Below are positions 34,733 to 42,624 of a DNA stretch of 64,000 nucleotides, one piece after another. Every line of letters begins with the position of its first letter. Within the stretch, counting starts at the first letter, position 1. Below the pieces are notes generated by a model that was given only the letters and a program-made list of their open reading frames with translations, ran no database searches and had not been told where the DNA came from. The position numbers and the translations under genes were made by a program. The stretch is from positions 62,001-126,000 of the forward strand of contig NZ_JAERMK010000010.1 in assembly GCF_016918015.1 (NCBI RefSeq), in the 5' to 3' direction. Source of the stretch: Glycomyces sp. YM15 (GTDB taxonomy: Bacteria; Actinomycetota; Actinomycetes; Mycobacteriales; Micromonosporaceae).

Positions 34733-36729
34733 GCACCAACGCAACCGTCACCGAACCCGCCGCCAAGCCCGCTGCGAAAGCCGCCACCAAAGCCGAACGC
34801 GACGCCCTCGCGATCCTCGACGCCGCCGTCGCCGCCACCCCCCACGGCCAGGCCCGCGAAGGGCAGCGCGAGATGTGCGCGGCCGTCGCCGCCGCCATCG
34901 ACACCGACAAGCACCTGCTCGTCCAGGCGGGCACCGGCACGGGCAAGTCCCTCGCCTACCTGTGCGCCGCGCTCGCGGCCGGGAAGCCCGTGGTCGTCTC
35001 GACCGCGACGCTCGCGCTCCAGCACCAGCTCGTCGCCGTCGACCTGCCTCGCCTCGTCGAAGCGGTCGCGCCCGTCCTCGGCCGCAAACCGACCTTCGCG
35101 CTCCTCAAAGGCCGCCACAACTACATCTGCAAGCGCAAGATCGCCGGCGAGGAAGACGAGGACGACGGCGCGATCGAGGGCACCGAGACCCTGAAATGGG
35201 CCGGGCAGCAGGCGTCCTTCGCGAAGCAGGTGCAGCGCCTCTTCGACTGGGCGAACGACACCGACACCGGCGACCGCGACGACCTCGACCCGGGCGTGTC
35301 CGACCGCGCCTGGAAGCAGGCCTCCACCTCCTCCGCCGAATGCCCCGGCGCGAAGGACTGCGCCCAAGGCCAGGACTGCTTCGCCGAGTGGGCCCGCGCC
35401 AAAGCCCACGAGGCCGACATCGTCGTCACCAACCACGCCCTGCTCTCGATCGACATGATGAACGAGCGCAGCGTCCTCCCCGAGCACGCCGTGCTCATCG
35501 TGGACGAGGCGCACGAGCTCGTCGACCGCGTCACCTCCGCCGCCCGCGCCGAACTCCACCCGGCGCGGCTGCGATGGCTCGCGCAGCGCGGGCGCCGCCT
35601 CATCGATCCGGATGTGGCCGACCAGGTCCGGGAGGCCGCGGACGCGCTCGAGGGCGCGCTGAACGCCGCCGGGGAGCGCCGGTTCTCCGGCGAGCTGCCC
35701 CCGCCGCTCGTGGAGGCGCTCAACCTCATCAACGGCGCGTGCGTCAAGGCCACCACCCACCTGGGCTCGCTCGACGCGGAGACGAAGAAGCAGTTGAGCG
35801 CCCAGCAGCTCAAGGCGGGGCTGGTCGAGACGATCGAGACGGCCGGGCGCTGCGTCGGCCCGGCCGGGGACGACGTGATCTGGTCCGAGCCGAACGGCCC
35901 GCAGCTGGTCGCCGCGCCGCTCTCGGTGGGCGGGCTGCTCTCGGCGATGCTCTATGAGGACCGCACGGTGATCGCGGCGTCCGCGACGCTGACGCTGGGC
36001 GGACGGTTCGACATCGTGGCCCGCAACCTCGGCCTCCCCGCGGACGGGCACGGCTGGTCGTCGCTGGACGTCGGTTCCCCGTTCGATTACCGCAAGCAGG
36101 GCATCCTCTACGTCGCGGCGTCGCTGCCGCGCCCGACCGCCTCGGGCCTGTCCGAGGAGTCGGGCAAGGAGCTGCTGCGCCTGGTCGAGGCGAGCCGCGG
36201 GGCGACGCTCGGTCTGTTCTCGTCGAAGAGGGCCGCTGAGGCGGCGGCCGAGCTGCTCCGAGCCCAGACCGACTACAGCATCCTCCTGCAGGGCGAGGAG
36301 ACCCTCGGAAGCCTCGTGAAGCGCTTCAAGGAGGAGGAGTCGACGTGCCTGCTCGGGGTGATGAGCCTCTGGCAGGGCGTCGACGTGCCGGGCATGACCT
36401 GCAGGCTCGTGGTCGTGGACCGGATCCCGTTCCCGCGCCCGACCGAGCCGCTGACGGCGGCGCGGTCGGAGGCGGCGGACGCGGCGGGTCGCTCGGGGTT
36501 CACCGAGGTGTCGGTCCCGGCCGCGGCGATCCGGCTCGCGCAAGGTGCGGGCCGGCTCATCCGTCGCACGTCGGACCGCGGCGTGGTCGCGATCCTCGAC
36601 TCGCGGCTGGAGACGAGCCGCTCGTACGGGAAGTTCCTGCGGGATTCCCTGCCGCCGTTCTGGTACACGACGAAGTCCGATTCGGTCGTGGGCGCGCTGG
36701 GGCGCCTCGCCGAGACCGCGAACGACTGA
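34729..36729 (+). CDS. DinG/XPD-type ATP-dependent DNA helicase
   Basis: 666 residues of helicase superfamily 2. Walker A AGTGTGKS lies at about 67-74 and the Walker B VDEAHE near 258. Four Cys between the motifs (YICKRK near 134, then ECPGAKDCAQGQDC near 204-215) form the iron-sulfur site typical of XPD/DinG helicases, which unwind DNA 5' to 3' and resolve R-loops or G-quadruplexes. The C-terminal lobe has SLWQGVDVPG and IRLAQGAGRLIRR. It is translationally coupled to the permease gene upstream, an odd pairing. Confidence 0.9.
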   Translation: MSTNATVTEPAAKPAAKAATKAERDALAILDAAVAATPHGQAREGQREMCAAVAAAIDTDKHLLVQAGTGTGKSLAYLCAALAAGKPVVVSTATLALQHQLVAVDLPRLVEAVAPVLGRKPTFALLKGRHNYICKRKIAGEEDEDDGAIEGTETLKWAGQQASFAKQVQRLFDWANDTDTGDRDDLDPGVSDRAWKQASTSSAECPGAKDCAQGQDCFAEWARAKAHEADIVVTNHALLSIDMMNERSVLPEHAVLIVDEAHELVDRVTSAARAELHPARLRWLAQRGRRLIDPDVADQVREAADALEGALNAAGERRFSGELPPPLVEALNLINGACVKATTHLGSLDAETKKQLSAQQLKAGLVETIETAGRCVGPAGDDVIWSEPNGPQLVAAPLSVGGLLSAMLYEDRTVIAASATLTLGGRFDIVARNLGLPADGHGWSSLDVGSPFDYRKQGILYVAASLPRPTASGLSEESGKELLRLVEASRGATLGLFSSKRAAEAAAELLRAQTDYSILLQGEETLGSLVKRFKEEESTCLLGVMSLWQGVDVPGMTCRLVVVDRIPFPRPTEPLTAARSEAADAAGRSGFTEVSVPAAAIRLAQGAGRLIRRTSDRGVVAILDSRLETSRSYGKFLRDSLPPFWYTTKSDSVVGALGRLAETAND

Positions 36730-36811
36730 TTAAACGCGACCCGCGCGGGGAACCCGTCTTGCCGACCCGGCAAGAGGGCCGCAGTGCGGTGCTTTGCGGG
36801 CGTCCCCGAAG

Positions 36812-36844
36812 CCGAAGGTGAACACAAGATGAATTCAAGTGAAA
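36812..36844 (-). promoter_or_regulatory. Candidate PHO box (three TTCAYYT repeats)
   Basis: On the minus strand three direct repeats follow one another at 10-11-base steps: TTTCACTTGAA, TTCATCTTGT and GTTCACCTTCGG. This spacing is that of actinobacterial PhoP operators. A further GTTCACC and GTTAAC pair stands at 36915-36932 on the plus strand. Both lie upstream of the phosphate transporter pair at 37015, so phosphate-starvation control is likely. Confidence 0.55.
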
Positions 36845-37014
36845 TCTTTGCATAACCCCAGCTTGGAGCGCTTTCGTGGAGTCTCACACAGGAGACTTCG
36901 CGAACTTGTGTCGCGTTCACCTGGATGTTAACTTCGCGAAGACGAATTCCACCCGTCCCCTGAGCCGATCGGTACAGTGAGGACAGTCAAAACGACCGAA
37001 AGCAGGGGTGCCCA

Positions 37015-37644
37015 GTGCGGTTCTCGCTGAAGCCTCAGGACGACACGTTCTACGCCTTCTTCAACGATGCGGCGGACAACATCCGCCGAGGCGTGTCGAT
37101 CCTGGCCGAACTGGGGGACGAGTCGGCCGACTACCAGAAGATCTCCGAGCGTCTCGTCGACGTCGAGCACGACAACGACCAGCTGACCCACCGGCTGTTC
37201 AACAAGATCAACTCGACGTTCGTCACCCCGATGGACCGCACGGACATGTACCACCTGGCCGGCAAGCTCGACGACATCCTCGACCACATCGAGGCCGCCG
37301 CGAACCTCGTCTACCTCTACGGCCTCTCCGAGCTGCCCACGCTGCCGCGCGAGATGATCGAGCAGGTCACCGTCCTCGGCGCGCAGGCCGACCTCCTCGC
37401 GGAGTACATGCCCAAGCTCAAGGGCCTCAACGCGACCATGAAGGAGTTCTGGGTCGAGTGCAACCGCCTCGAGAACGACGGCGACCGCGCTTACCGCATG
37501 CTCCTGGTGCGCCTGTACTCCGGCGAGTACCCGGCGCTGACGGTCATGAAGCTCAAAGAGGTCGCCGACGAGCTCGAAGCCGCCTGCGACTCCTTCGAGT
37601 CGGTCTCCAACGTCGTCGAGTCGGTCTACGTCAAGGAATCCTGA
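37015..37644 (+). CDS. DUF47 / PhoU-like phosphate transport accessory protein
   Basis: 209 residues, all alpha-helical in appearance (DNIRRGVSILAELGDESADY, VDVEHDNDQLTHRLFNKINS). It has conserved DxxE-type acidic patches near LDDILDHIEAAANL and CNRLENDGDRAYR that bind metal in PhoU-like proteins. In many bacteria this family partners a Pit transporter, encoded here next on the strand with a two-base gap. The GTG at 37015 follows AGGGGTG. The upstream region carries the PHO-box-like repeats. Confidence 0.85.
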   Translation: MRFSLKPQDDTFYAFFNDAADNIRRGVSILAELGDESADYQKISERLVDVEHDNDQLTHRLFNKINSTFVTPMDRTDMYHLAGKLDDILDHIEAAANLVYLYGLSELPTLPREMIEQVTVLGAQADLLAEYMPKLKGLNATMKEFWVECNRLENDGDRAYRMLLVRLYSGEYPALTVMKLKEVADELEAACDSFESVSNVVESVYVKES

Positions 37645-37646
37645 AC

Positions 37647-38648
37647 GTGGACAGTGTGTTCATCGCGGTCTCGATCTGTATCGCCGCGGCCCTGCTCTTC
37701 GGTTACACCAACGGCTTCCACGACTCCGCGAACGCCATCGCCACCTCGATCTCGACCCGGGCGCTCAAGCCCCGCGTCGCGCTCGGCATGGCCGCGCTCG
37801 GCAACTTCGTCGGCGCCCACCTCGGCGGCAAGGTCGCCGCGACCGTGGCGAAGGGCCTGGTCGAGCTCCCCGACGGCCTCGAAGGCATCCTGATCGTCAT
37901 CGCCGGCCTCTTCGGCGCGATCGCCTGGAACTTCACCACCTGGTACTTCGGTCTGCCTACCTCGTCCTCGCACGCGCTGTTCGGCGGCATGGTCGGCGCG
38001 ACCATGGCCGGCGGCGCGGTCGTCCTGTGGGGCGGCATCGTCGACAAGATCGTGCTGCCGACGATCATCTCCCCGCTCGTCGGCTTCGCCCTCGGCTTCC
38101 TCGTGATGATCGCCGTCTACTGGCTCTTCAAGCACGGCCGCCCCGACAAGCTCAACCGCGGCTTCCGCCACGCCCAGACCGCCTCCGCGGCCGCGATGGC
38201 CATCGGCCACGGCATGCAGGACGCCGCCAAGGTCATGGGCATCATCATCCTGGCCCTGTCGGTCGGCGGGTATTACAACGCCGCCGAGCCGATCCCCGAA
38301 TGGGTCTACCTCGCCAGCGCCGCCGTCATGGCCGCCGGCACGTACGCGGGCGGCTGGCGCATCATCAAGACCATGGGCCGCAAGATCATCGACCTCGGCC
38401 CGCCCCAGGGCTTCGCGGCCGAGACGGTCGCCAGCGCCGTGCTCTACGCGAACACGTTCCTGCTGGGCGCGCCGATCTCGACCACGCACACGATCACCTC
38501 GGCGATCATGGGCGTCGGCTCGACCGGCGGCAAGCGCGCCGTCAGGTGGGGCGTGGCCCGCTCGATCGTGATCGCGTGGATCATCACGTTCCCGATCGCG
38601 GCGCTCGTGGGCGCCTTGTTCTACCTGCCGATCCAGTTCATCGGCTAG
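37647..38648 (+). CDS. pit: Low-affinity inorganic phosphate transporter (Pit family)
   Basis: 333 residues, about nine to ten membrane helices. The two inverted Pit signatures are present: GYTNGFHDSANAIATSISTR near the start and a second half with GHGMQDAAKVMG, plus the FGLPTSSSHALFGG and LGAPISTTHTITSAIMG repeats that form the phosphate and cation path. The GTG start follows AAGGA within the end of the preceding gene. It imports phosphate-metal complexes driven by protons. Confidence 0.92.
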   Translation: MDSVFIAVSICIAAALLFGYTNGFHDSANAIATSISTRALKPRVALGMAALGNFVGAHLGGKVAATVAKGLVELPDGLEGILIVIAGLFGAIAWNFTTWYFGLPTSSSHALFGGMVGATMAGGAVVLWGGIVDKIVLPTIISPLVGFALGFLVMIAVYWLFKHGRPDKLNRGFRHAQTASAAAMAIGHGMQDAAKVMGIIILALSVGGYYNAAEPIPEWVYLASAAVMAAGTYAGGWRIIKTMGRKIIDLGPPQGFAAETVASAVLYANTFLLGAPISTTHTITSAIMGVGSTGGKRAVRWGVARSIVIAWIITFPIAALVGALFYLPIQFIG

Positions 38649-38656
38649 CGAGCGGC

Positions 38657-38694
38657 AACGAGGGCGGCCCGGCTTCGGCCGGGCCGCCCTCGTT
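38657..38694 (+). terminator. Terminator after the phosphate transporter
   Basis: A perfect 17-bp inverted repeat with a TTCG tetraloop, starting nine bases after the stop codon and ending in a short T-rich tail. One of the strongest hairpins in the window. Confidence 0.85.
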
Positions 38695-38742
38695 TCGGCC
38701 GTTGCGCGCTGGAAACGCGCGTTCTTGGGCTAGCGTGATGGC

Positions 38743-39495
38743 ATGTCCATCCAGCGCTTCGGGAAATGGGACTTCAGAGCGGTCGACTCGACGTCGGCCG
38801 CTCGTGCGCTCGCCCGCCTCCGAAAGCAGGGCGCCCCCGCCGAGCCCGAGCGCGCGGCCGCCGTCGTGCTGCTGCGCGAGGCGCCGCTGCGGGTGTTCCT
38901 GCTGCGGCACGCGGCGAAGGAGCCGTTCGGACTCCCCTCGATCGACCGCGCCGAGACGCTCCAGGTGCGCGAGCGGTGGGCGCACCTCGACGTCGACGGC
39001 TACGAGAACGCCATGAACGGGCCCCGAGGCGCCCAGTACGGCTTCCCCGGCGGCCGGCACAAGCCGGACGACCCCGACGTGGCGATGACCGGTCTGCGGG
39101 CCGTGGAGGAGGAGACCGGCGCGATGGTCGCGCTCCAGCGCGCTTGGGCACGTTGGGTGACGCCCGAGTACGAGCCGGTGCGGTTCGACTCGTGGATCTA
39201 TGTGGCGACGCTGGCCGAGGGCTTCCAGCCGCGGATCAGGGTCCGCGAGCCGGAGTACGCGACGTGGATCGGGCCTGAGCAGGCGGTATGCCAGTACGGC
39301 GGCCAGATGTCGATCCCGGAGGCGACGACGCTCGCCGAGCTGGCGCGGTATTCGACGGTGGGCGAGGTGTTCGCCGCGGCGGAGCAGCGCGACATGTCGC
39401 CGATCCTGCCGCGGGTCGCGGTCGAGGGCGAGGACGCCCGCCTGGTGCTGCCGGGTGAAGAGGGCTATCCGACGGACGCGCTCGCTTCGGCTTGA
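38743..39495 (+). CDS. Nudix hydrolase of the NUDT8/NUDT19-like group
   Basis: 250 residues. The Nudix region spans ~100-135 with YGFPGGRHKPDDPDVAMTGL and RAVEEETGAM. Compared with the consensus REUxEExGU, the second residue is Ala instead of Glu; the other box residues are present. Such enzymes cleave CoA or nucleoside diphosphate compounds (NUDT19 trims CoA). The long insertion between the Gly pair and the Arg motif fits the NUDT19-type box. The substrate is unknown. It is followed by the converging mshD gene. Confidence 0.8.
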   Translation: MSIQRFGKWDFRAVDSTSAARALARLRKQGAPAEPERAAAVVLLREAPLRVFLLRHAAKEPFGLPSIDRAETLQVRERWAHLDVDGYENAMNGPRGAQYGFPGGRHKPDDPDVAMTGLRAVEEETGAMVALQRAWARWVTPEYEPVRFDSWIYVATLAEGFQPRIRVREPEYATWIGPEQAVCQYGGQMSIPEATTLAELARYSTVGEVFAAAEQRDMSPILPRVAVEGEDARLVLPGEEGYPTDALASA

Positions 39496-39508
39496 CCGGC
39501 GTTCCTTC

Positions 39509-40444
39509 TCAGCGCAGTCGCTTCGCCCATTGCACGTCGGTGCGCACGATCGCGAAGCCCTGCGAGCGGTACAGCTTGACCGCCTTGGTGTTCGATTCGT
39601 CCGCGTAGAGGTCGACCTGCTGGATGCCATGTGCCGCAAGGTGGGCGAGCCCGGCGAGGGTGAGGGTCCGGCCGAGGCCGGTGCCCTGGGCGCGGGGGTC
39701 GACGCCGAGGACGTAGACCTCGCCGATGCCGTCCTCCACTTTCGTCCAGTGGAAGCCGAGCAGGCCCGCTTCGTCCTCCGCCACCAGCAGCCCGTCGGGG
39801 TCGAACCAGGTCTCCTCCTCGCGTGCCGCGAGATCCGCTGCGGTCCAGCGCCCCTGCTCGGGGTGCGTGGCGAACGCCCCCGCGTTCACCCGCAGCCACT
39901 CGGCCTCGTCACTCCCGACCCTGAAGGGTCGCAGGCGCACTCCTTCGGGGAGTGTCGCGGCCGGGCCGTCGCCGACCGGCCAGTTCCGCCCGATGCCCTC
40001 CGGCCATGCCGAAGGCCAGGCGAATCCGTCGAGTTCGCGGGAGAACTGGTAGAGCACCCGGTCCCGCGTGAAGCCGTGTTTCTCTGCGAAGTGTTGTGAA
40101 ACGGGCAGATCGCCGTGCGCCCAGACCCGCAATTCAGTGATGTCCGCCTCAATCCAATCCAAGACGCTGGCGAGCAATCTGCGGCCGACCCCCTTGCCCC
40201 GGTGCGCCGGATCGACCGCCAGCTCCGCCTCGGCGGTCGGCCCGACCTTCTCCGCGCCCGCGTACGCGATGACCGCATCGCCAAGGCGCACAACGAAATG
40301 CCTGCGATGCTTCTCGGGGTGGCGAGACAGCGCGAGCGTCGTCTGCTCGTTGAACGGGGCGATGCCGTCGGCCTCCTCGCAGCGGTGCGCCATCGTAACG
40401 ATTCTGTGAATATCCCGACCCGGAAGTGAAGCATGTTGCGCCAT
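39509..40444 (-). CDS. mshD: Mycothiol synthase (two-domain GNAT)
   Basis: 311 residues with two tandem GNAT domains. It transfers acetyl from acetyl-CoA to Cys-GlcN-Ins, the last step of mycothiol synthesis in actinobacteria. Acetyl-CoA loops are visible: first domain AELAVDPAHRGKGVGRRLLA, second VYVLGVDPRAQGTGLGRTLT followed by DLYADESNTKAVKLYRSQGF. The ATG at 40444 follows an AGGG site. This gene is among the best markers of an actinobacterial source. The hairpin just upstream lies in its 5' region. Confidence 0.93.
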   Translation of the reverse strand: MAQHASLPGRDIHRIVTMAHRCEEADGIAPFNEQTTLALSRHPEKHRRHFVVRLGDAVIAYAGAEKVGPTAEAELAVDPAHRGKGVGRRLLASVLDWIEADITELRVWAHGDLPVSQHFAEKHGFTRDRVLYQFSRELDGFAWPSAWPEGIGRNWPVGDGPAATLPEGVRLRPFRVGSDEAEWLRVNAGAFATHPEQGRWTAADLAAREEETWFDPDGLLVAEDEAGLLGFHWTKVEDGIGEVYVLGVDPRAQGTGLGRTLTLAGLAHLAAHGIQQVDLYADESNTKAVKLYRSQGFAIVRTDVQWAKRLR

Positions 40445-40461
40445 GGGGTTACCCTAATCGT

Positions 40462-40497
40462 GGACTCAGCACCGTGCCGGGGTGCTGAGTCCTTTTT
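40462..40497 (+). terminator. Strong plus-strand terminator in front of mshD
   Basis: GGACTCAGCACC, a seven-base loop, then GGTGCTGAGTCC and TTTTT form a classical intrinsic terminator on the plus strand. No plus-strand gene ends here: the nearest gene on the left, mshD, points the other way. It could end an undescribed short transcript arising inside or antisense to mshD, or act as a hairpin in the mshD leader. Confidence 0.75.
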
Positions 40498-40834
40498 CAT
40501 GTCCCGGGCACGGGAAGACCCCAGGCGCACAGCAGTGGCGAGGGGCAGTGCGAACGGGATTCGGGTGCATTGCGCCATTCGCCGGAAATGACATGCAGTC
40601 AAAGCCGCGATTCGAGCCGAACACCACGGCTACCAGTTCGTTCGTGACGTCCCTCGACATCAGGCCGCCTCGGTCTGCTTCCGGTTCGGCTTCGCGGCTC
40701 GGCGGGTGCTCGGTGTGCATGCGTGCCCACCTTCACGGCGAACATCCGCACCGAAGCCGAGCGAGCGCAGCGCCAAGCCCGCCCGCGACAGTCCACAAGT
40801 GGCGTTCAGCGAATGAAACCGCTGGCAGCATGCC
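40498..40834. other. Stretch without an intact gene, next to the integrase relic
   Basis: No intact gene is seen. Open frames on both strands are low in plausibility and lack starts with ribosome sites. It probably holds the eroded 5' part of the integrase gene and other element debris. Confidence 0.4.
40789..40807 (+). repeat. 19-bp imperfect direct repeat, copy 1
   Basis: CAGTCCACAAGTGGCGTTC matches 41265-41283 in 17 of 19 positions. The two copies flank the integrase relic and could be remnants of an attachment-site or element end. Confidence 0.4.
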
Positions 40835-41200
40835 ATGCTCGGGCGCCTCTTCGTCGGGCCGAAGGGCGCAGTCCCGACGCCGGAGACCTACTCCCGGGTC
40901 TGGAGCGACGCCCGCCGGGCTGCGCTCACCGCCGAGGAGTTGGAACGCGGCCTCGCTGCGGTCCCCTACAACCTGCGGCACGCCTGCGTCTCCGGTTGGC
41001 TTGCTGCGGTTGGGGATCCCGCCCAGGTCGCCGAACGGGCGGGCCACAGTATCGACACCCTGTCGGGCACCTACGCCAAGTGCCTCGACGGCAGTGCCAA
41101 ACGGGAACTCAAGCTGATCCTCGATTCAATGCCCGCCCAGGACCCTGACGACGCCAATGAGCAGGGCGGAGATGACGACGAAGGCGGTGAGGAATTCTGA
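40835..41200 (+). pseudogene. C-terminal fragment of an actinobacterial tyrosine recombinase (integrase)
   Basis: 121 residues match only the end of the integrases found on actinobacterial integrative plasmids and phages: GRLFVGPKGAVPTPETYSRV, PYNLRHACVSGWLAAVGDP, VAERAGHSIDTLSGTYAKCLDG. The catalytic Arg (LRHA), the His of GHS and the nucleophilic Tyr (TYAKC) are present. The N-terminal ~280 residues are missing and an in-frame TGA stands about seven codons before the ATG, so it cannot work alone. It lies 120 bases from tRNA-Ser(TGA), a usual target of this integrase class. Confidence 0.75.
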
Positions 41201-41264
41201 CCGTATTCTGACTGGTGGGCCGGAATCAGCCGTTCCGGGCCGGACCTAGCCGGACTTCCCGCGT

Positions 41265-41283
41265 CAGTACACAAGTGGCCTTC
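41265..41283 (+). repeat. 19-bp imperfect direct repeat, copy 2
   Basis: CAGTACACAAGTGGCCTTC, partner of 40789-40807 with two differences. It ends inside the terminator hairpin before tRNA-Ser(TGA). Confidence 0.4.
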
Positions 41284-41311
41284 GACCAAGGAATTTCCTG
41301 GTCGGAGGCCA
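41275..41311. terminator. Terminator hairpin of tRNA-Ser(TGA)
   Basis: TGGCCTTCGACCA pairs with TGGTCGGAGGCCA (one G-T pair) around a ten-base loop, immediately downstream of the minus-strand tRNA gene and after the integrase relic on the plus strand. Confidence 0.6.
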
Positions 41312-41320
41312 TTCTTGCTG

Positions 41321-41409
41321 CGGAGAGGGTGGGATTCGAACCCACGGTGAGCTTTGACACCCACGGCGGTTTTCAAGACCGCTGCACTAGTCCACTATGC
41401 GACCCCTCC
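41321..41409 (-). tRNA. tRNA-Ser (anticodon TGA)
   Basis: A class II tRNA of 89 bases on the minus strand. The acceptor GGAGGGG pairs with CCTCTCC, the anticodon loop is CTTGAAA (anticodon TGA) in stem GCGGT/ACCGC, followed by a long variable arm and T arm GTGGG-TTCGAAT-CCCAC. CCA is not encoded. It reads UCA and other UCN codons. Confidence 0.95.
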
Positions 41410-41448
41410 AGGGCCCGTTGAGGCAAGCGCCAATCTACCAAACGACCG

Positions 41449-42324
41449 TCAGGGCCGGTCGGACTGGACGCAGCAGGTGGAGCAGGTGCGGTTGCCCTCG
41501 ATCGTGAGCGCCAGGCAGCAGGTGCGCCGCCGGTAGACCAGGCGGCCGTCCCCGTCAGTGCTGACATCGACCAGGTCGCTGACGTCGAACGCCTCCAGGA
41601 AGGTCTTGGCGAGCACGTCGTCCTGTTCCGGCACGACCTGCGCGATCGCCGCGACCCCGTAGGCGATCCCCGAGGCGACCGAACCCATGAGCGTCCGCCG
41701 CCCGACCCTCGCCCGCGCGAGGAACGCGTCCAGCACCGGCAGCAGGTGGCCCTCGAACACGCTGGCGCGCAAGCGGTCCAGCAGCACCGCCTCGTTCGCG
41801 ACCACCTCCACGCCGGGATGCGACGCGCACGGGTCGTGCGGCAGTGCGAGGAAACGGGGCCGGAGCTGGCGCACCGAGAACATCGGGGCTTCCGCAGCGA
41901 CGCGGAAGACCGCGTTCGAGGCGTCCAAGACCGGGACGCGGCGGGCGGCCACATAGCCGAGCACGACCGGTGCGAGCGTCCAGTAGCAGTAGGTCTTCCA
42001 GGCGAGCGCCGCATTCGCGTGAGCGGAACCGCCCCACAGCGCGGCGGCCGTGCCCATGAGCTCCTCGACCCGCTCACCAGCGGCCAGTTCGTCGCCACGG
42101 AACTCGATGCCGTCCCGCGCGGGTTCGCCGTCCAGCCAAGCGCGGACGCCCGCGAGCGGATGGACCCCGACAGCGCGGTCGACCCGATCGGCGGTGGTGC
42201 GAAGCGCGTCGATCGGCTGGGGGAGTCGCGGCTCGGCGAGCGAACCGCCGCGCAGCGCCGAGAAGGGACGGCGTCCGAGTGCGGTGGTGCTCAAGACGCG
42301 AGCCTCCGCAGTCGCGAGCCGCAT
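41449..42324 (-). CDS. FhuF-like (2Fe-2S) iron reductase
   Basis: 291 residues. The C-terminus carries the FhuF signature: TCCLALTIEGNRTCSTCC, i.e. CC-x10-C-x2-C, which binds the unusual 2Fe-2S cluster. FhuF-like proteins reduce ferric siderophore complexes in the cytosol to free iron. An ATG at 42324 follows GAGAGGGGT. A perfect inverted repeat resembling an iron-regulator box lies just upstream, so iron limitation should induce it. No siderophore transport genes stand next to it. Confidence 0.85.
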   Translation of the reverse strand: MRLATAEARVLSTTALGRRPFSALRGGSLAEPRLPQPIDALRTTADRVDRAVGVHPLAGVRAWLDGEPARDGIEFRGDELAAGERVEELMGTAAALWGGSAHANAALAWKTYCYWTLAPVVLGYVAARRVPVLDASNAVFRVAAEAPMFSVRQLRPRFLALPHDPCASHPGVEVVANEAVLLDRLRASVFEGHLLPVLDAFLARARVGRRTLMGSVASGIAYGVAAIAQVVPEQDDVLAKTFLEAFDVSDLVDVSTDGDGRLVYRRRTCCLALTIEGNRTCSTCCVQSDRP

Positions 42325-42337
42325 AGCGTACCCCTCT

Positions 42338-42364
42338 CAGGTAAGGACTGGCTAACCTTACCTG
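42338..42364 (-). promoter_or_regulatory. IdeR/DtxR-like iron box
   Basis: A perfect 9-bp inverted repeat, CAGGTAAGG and CCTTACCTG, with a nine-base spacer. Inside it lies TAAGGTTAGCCAGTCCTTA, which matches the DtxR/IdeR operator TTAGGTTAGGCTAACCTAA at about 13 of 19 positions. It begins 13 bases upstream of the FhuF-like start codon and would cover the promoter, so iron-dependent repression is likely. Confidence 0.65.
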
Positions 42365-42624
42365 ATCTGCATCGTCGAGTGTCAAGAAACCGACAGACAT
42401 CGGGCGGCCACGGGGTGTAGGAAAGCGAGGTGCCGTGAGCGGTGAGCGTCGCCGAGTGGGATGAGATTCACAGCACCTCGCCTCGCATGATGATCATGCC
42501 CCCGGCGAGTACCGGCACGTCGCACACGCGGTGCGACCCCGCCGAAACCGCTCCGAATTCCGCCCGGCCCCGGCGTGTCGCCCGGCAGATGCACCCGCTC
42601 CGCGGTTCTGGCAGGCTGGAACGC

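Noticed and set aside
40466-40720. Minus-strand frame upstream of mshD considered as a small gene
   Set aside because: It crosses the strong terminator hairpin, has no ribosome site and no recognisable family.
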